Assembly (NCBI GenBank): GCA_003646875.1
Contig: QMLT01000100.1
Location: 1-6,597, forward strand
DNA: 6,597 bases
Reading direction: 5' to 3'
Source: Deltaproteobacteria bacterium
GTDB lineage: Bacteria; Desulfobacterota; DSM-4660; Desulfatiglandales; B25-G16
Both the position numbers and the translations under genes were made by a program. The notes beneath the pieces are model-generated. The model was given only the letters and a program-made list of their open reading frames with translations. It searched no databases and had not been told where the DNA came from. Of this stretch, positions 6,440 to 6,597 are shown in pieces (the first letter of the stretch is position 1; every line of letters starts with the position of its first letter).

Positions 6440-6597
6440 ACATATGAACCTTTACGTTTTCTGTTAGGCCACGCAAGTGGGCGGGAGTATGGTGTGCCAG
6501 AGAATATTGGATGGATAGATACGATCGGAGTTGATCCATCTTTTCAGAAAAGTGGTGTGGGAAGGATATTAGAAAAAAATGATAATATTTTAACACC
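6440..6597 (+). pseudogene. GNAT-family acetyltransferase fragment, N-terminus missing, runs off the right edge
   Basis: In one + frame, directly after a TGA at 6437-6439, the translation includes FLLGHASGREYGVPENIGW and then IDTIGVDPSFQKSGVGRIL. This is the core of a GNAT N-acetyltransferase: the strand before motif A followed by the V-x-P...Q-x-x-G-x-G acetyl-CoA pyrophosphate loop. Such proteins move an acetyl group from acetyl-CoA to an amine; the substrate is unknown. A complete GNAT needs about 60 more residues upstream, but the region back to 6264 is closed by stops in all frames and shows no GNAT N-terminal strands. No start codon with a ribosome site is in this frame. The sequence after GRILEKN does not look strongly like the usual following helix. 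A truncated or frameshifted relic is most likely. The minus-strand reading frame opposite it is a shadow. Confidence 0.65.

Noticed and set aside
6345..6596. An 83-codon minus-strand open frame at the right edge
   Set aside because: It has no recognisable domain or ribosome site, it overlaps the GC-rich hairpin, and it lies opposite the GNAT motif on the + strand, so it is a shadow.

Overview
The window carries four intact protein genes and the start of a broken fifth. It looks like a bacterial chromosome of moderate, AT-leaning base composition (my impression by eye, not a computed value). The DnaE1-type replicative polymerase shows it is bacterial. The mix of a tandem ferritin-like protein, an exported single-domain rhodanese and numerous small palindromic repeats would suit a Gram-negative anaerobe such as a Desulfobacterota (deltaproteobacterial) lineage. 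That placement is an inference from sequence feel and is weak.

Layout. Bases 1-231 hold coding-like but interrupted sequence and then the ribosome binding site of the first gene. Bases 232-1089 (+) encode a 285-residue protein with two ferritin-like helical halves. Bases 1090-1299 are intergenic and contain a good sigma70-type promoter and an unusual nested inverted repeat whose right end includes the start codon of the next gene. Bases 1300-4794 (+) encode the complete DNA polymerase III alpha subunit (dnaE, 1164 aa), with its catalytic aspartates, clamp-binding motif and an apparently complete PHP metal site. Bases 4795-4968 are mostly one imperfect inverted repeat built of octamers. Bases 4969-5508 (+) encode a Nudix hydrolase of the ADP-ribose pyrophosphatase type. 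A convergent gap of 84 bases follows. Bases 5593-6264 (-) encode an exported rhodanese-like protein. From 6265 to the right edge there is a promoter candidate for that gene, a GC-rich hairpin, and a headless GNAT acetyltransferase fragment that runs off the window on the + strand.

The genes do not form an obvious pathway. dnaE and the Nudix gene run in the same direction and could be co-transcribed, but 174 bases and a repeat lie between them. The other genes look like independent units. I see no defence system, phage gene, CRISPR array, tRNA or rRNA. The most unusual content is non-coding: several different inverted-repeat elements sit at gene edges. One overlaps the dnaE start codon, one is read in frame inside the rhodanese gene, and one lies just upstream of the decayed acetyltransferase fragment.
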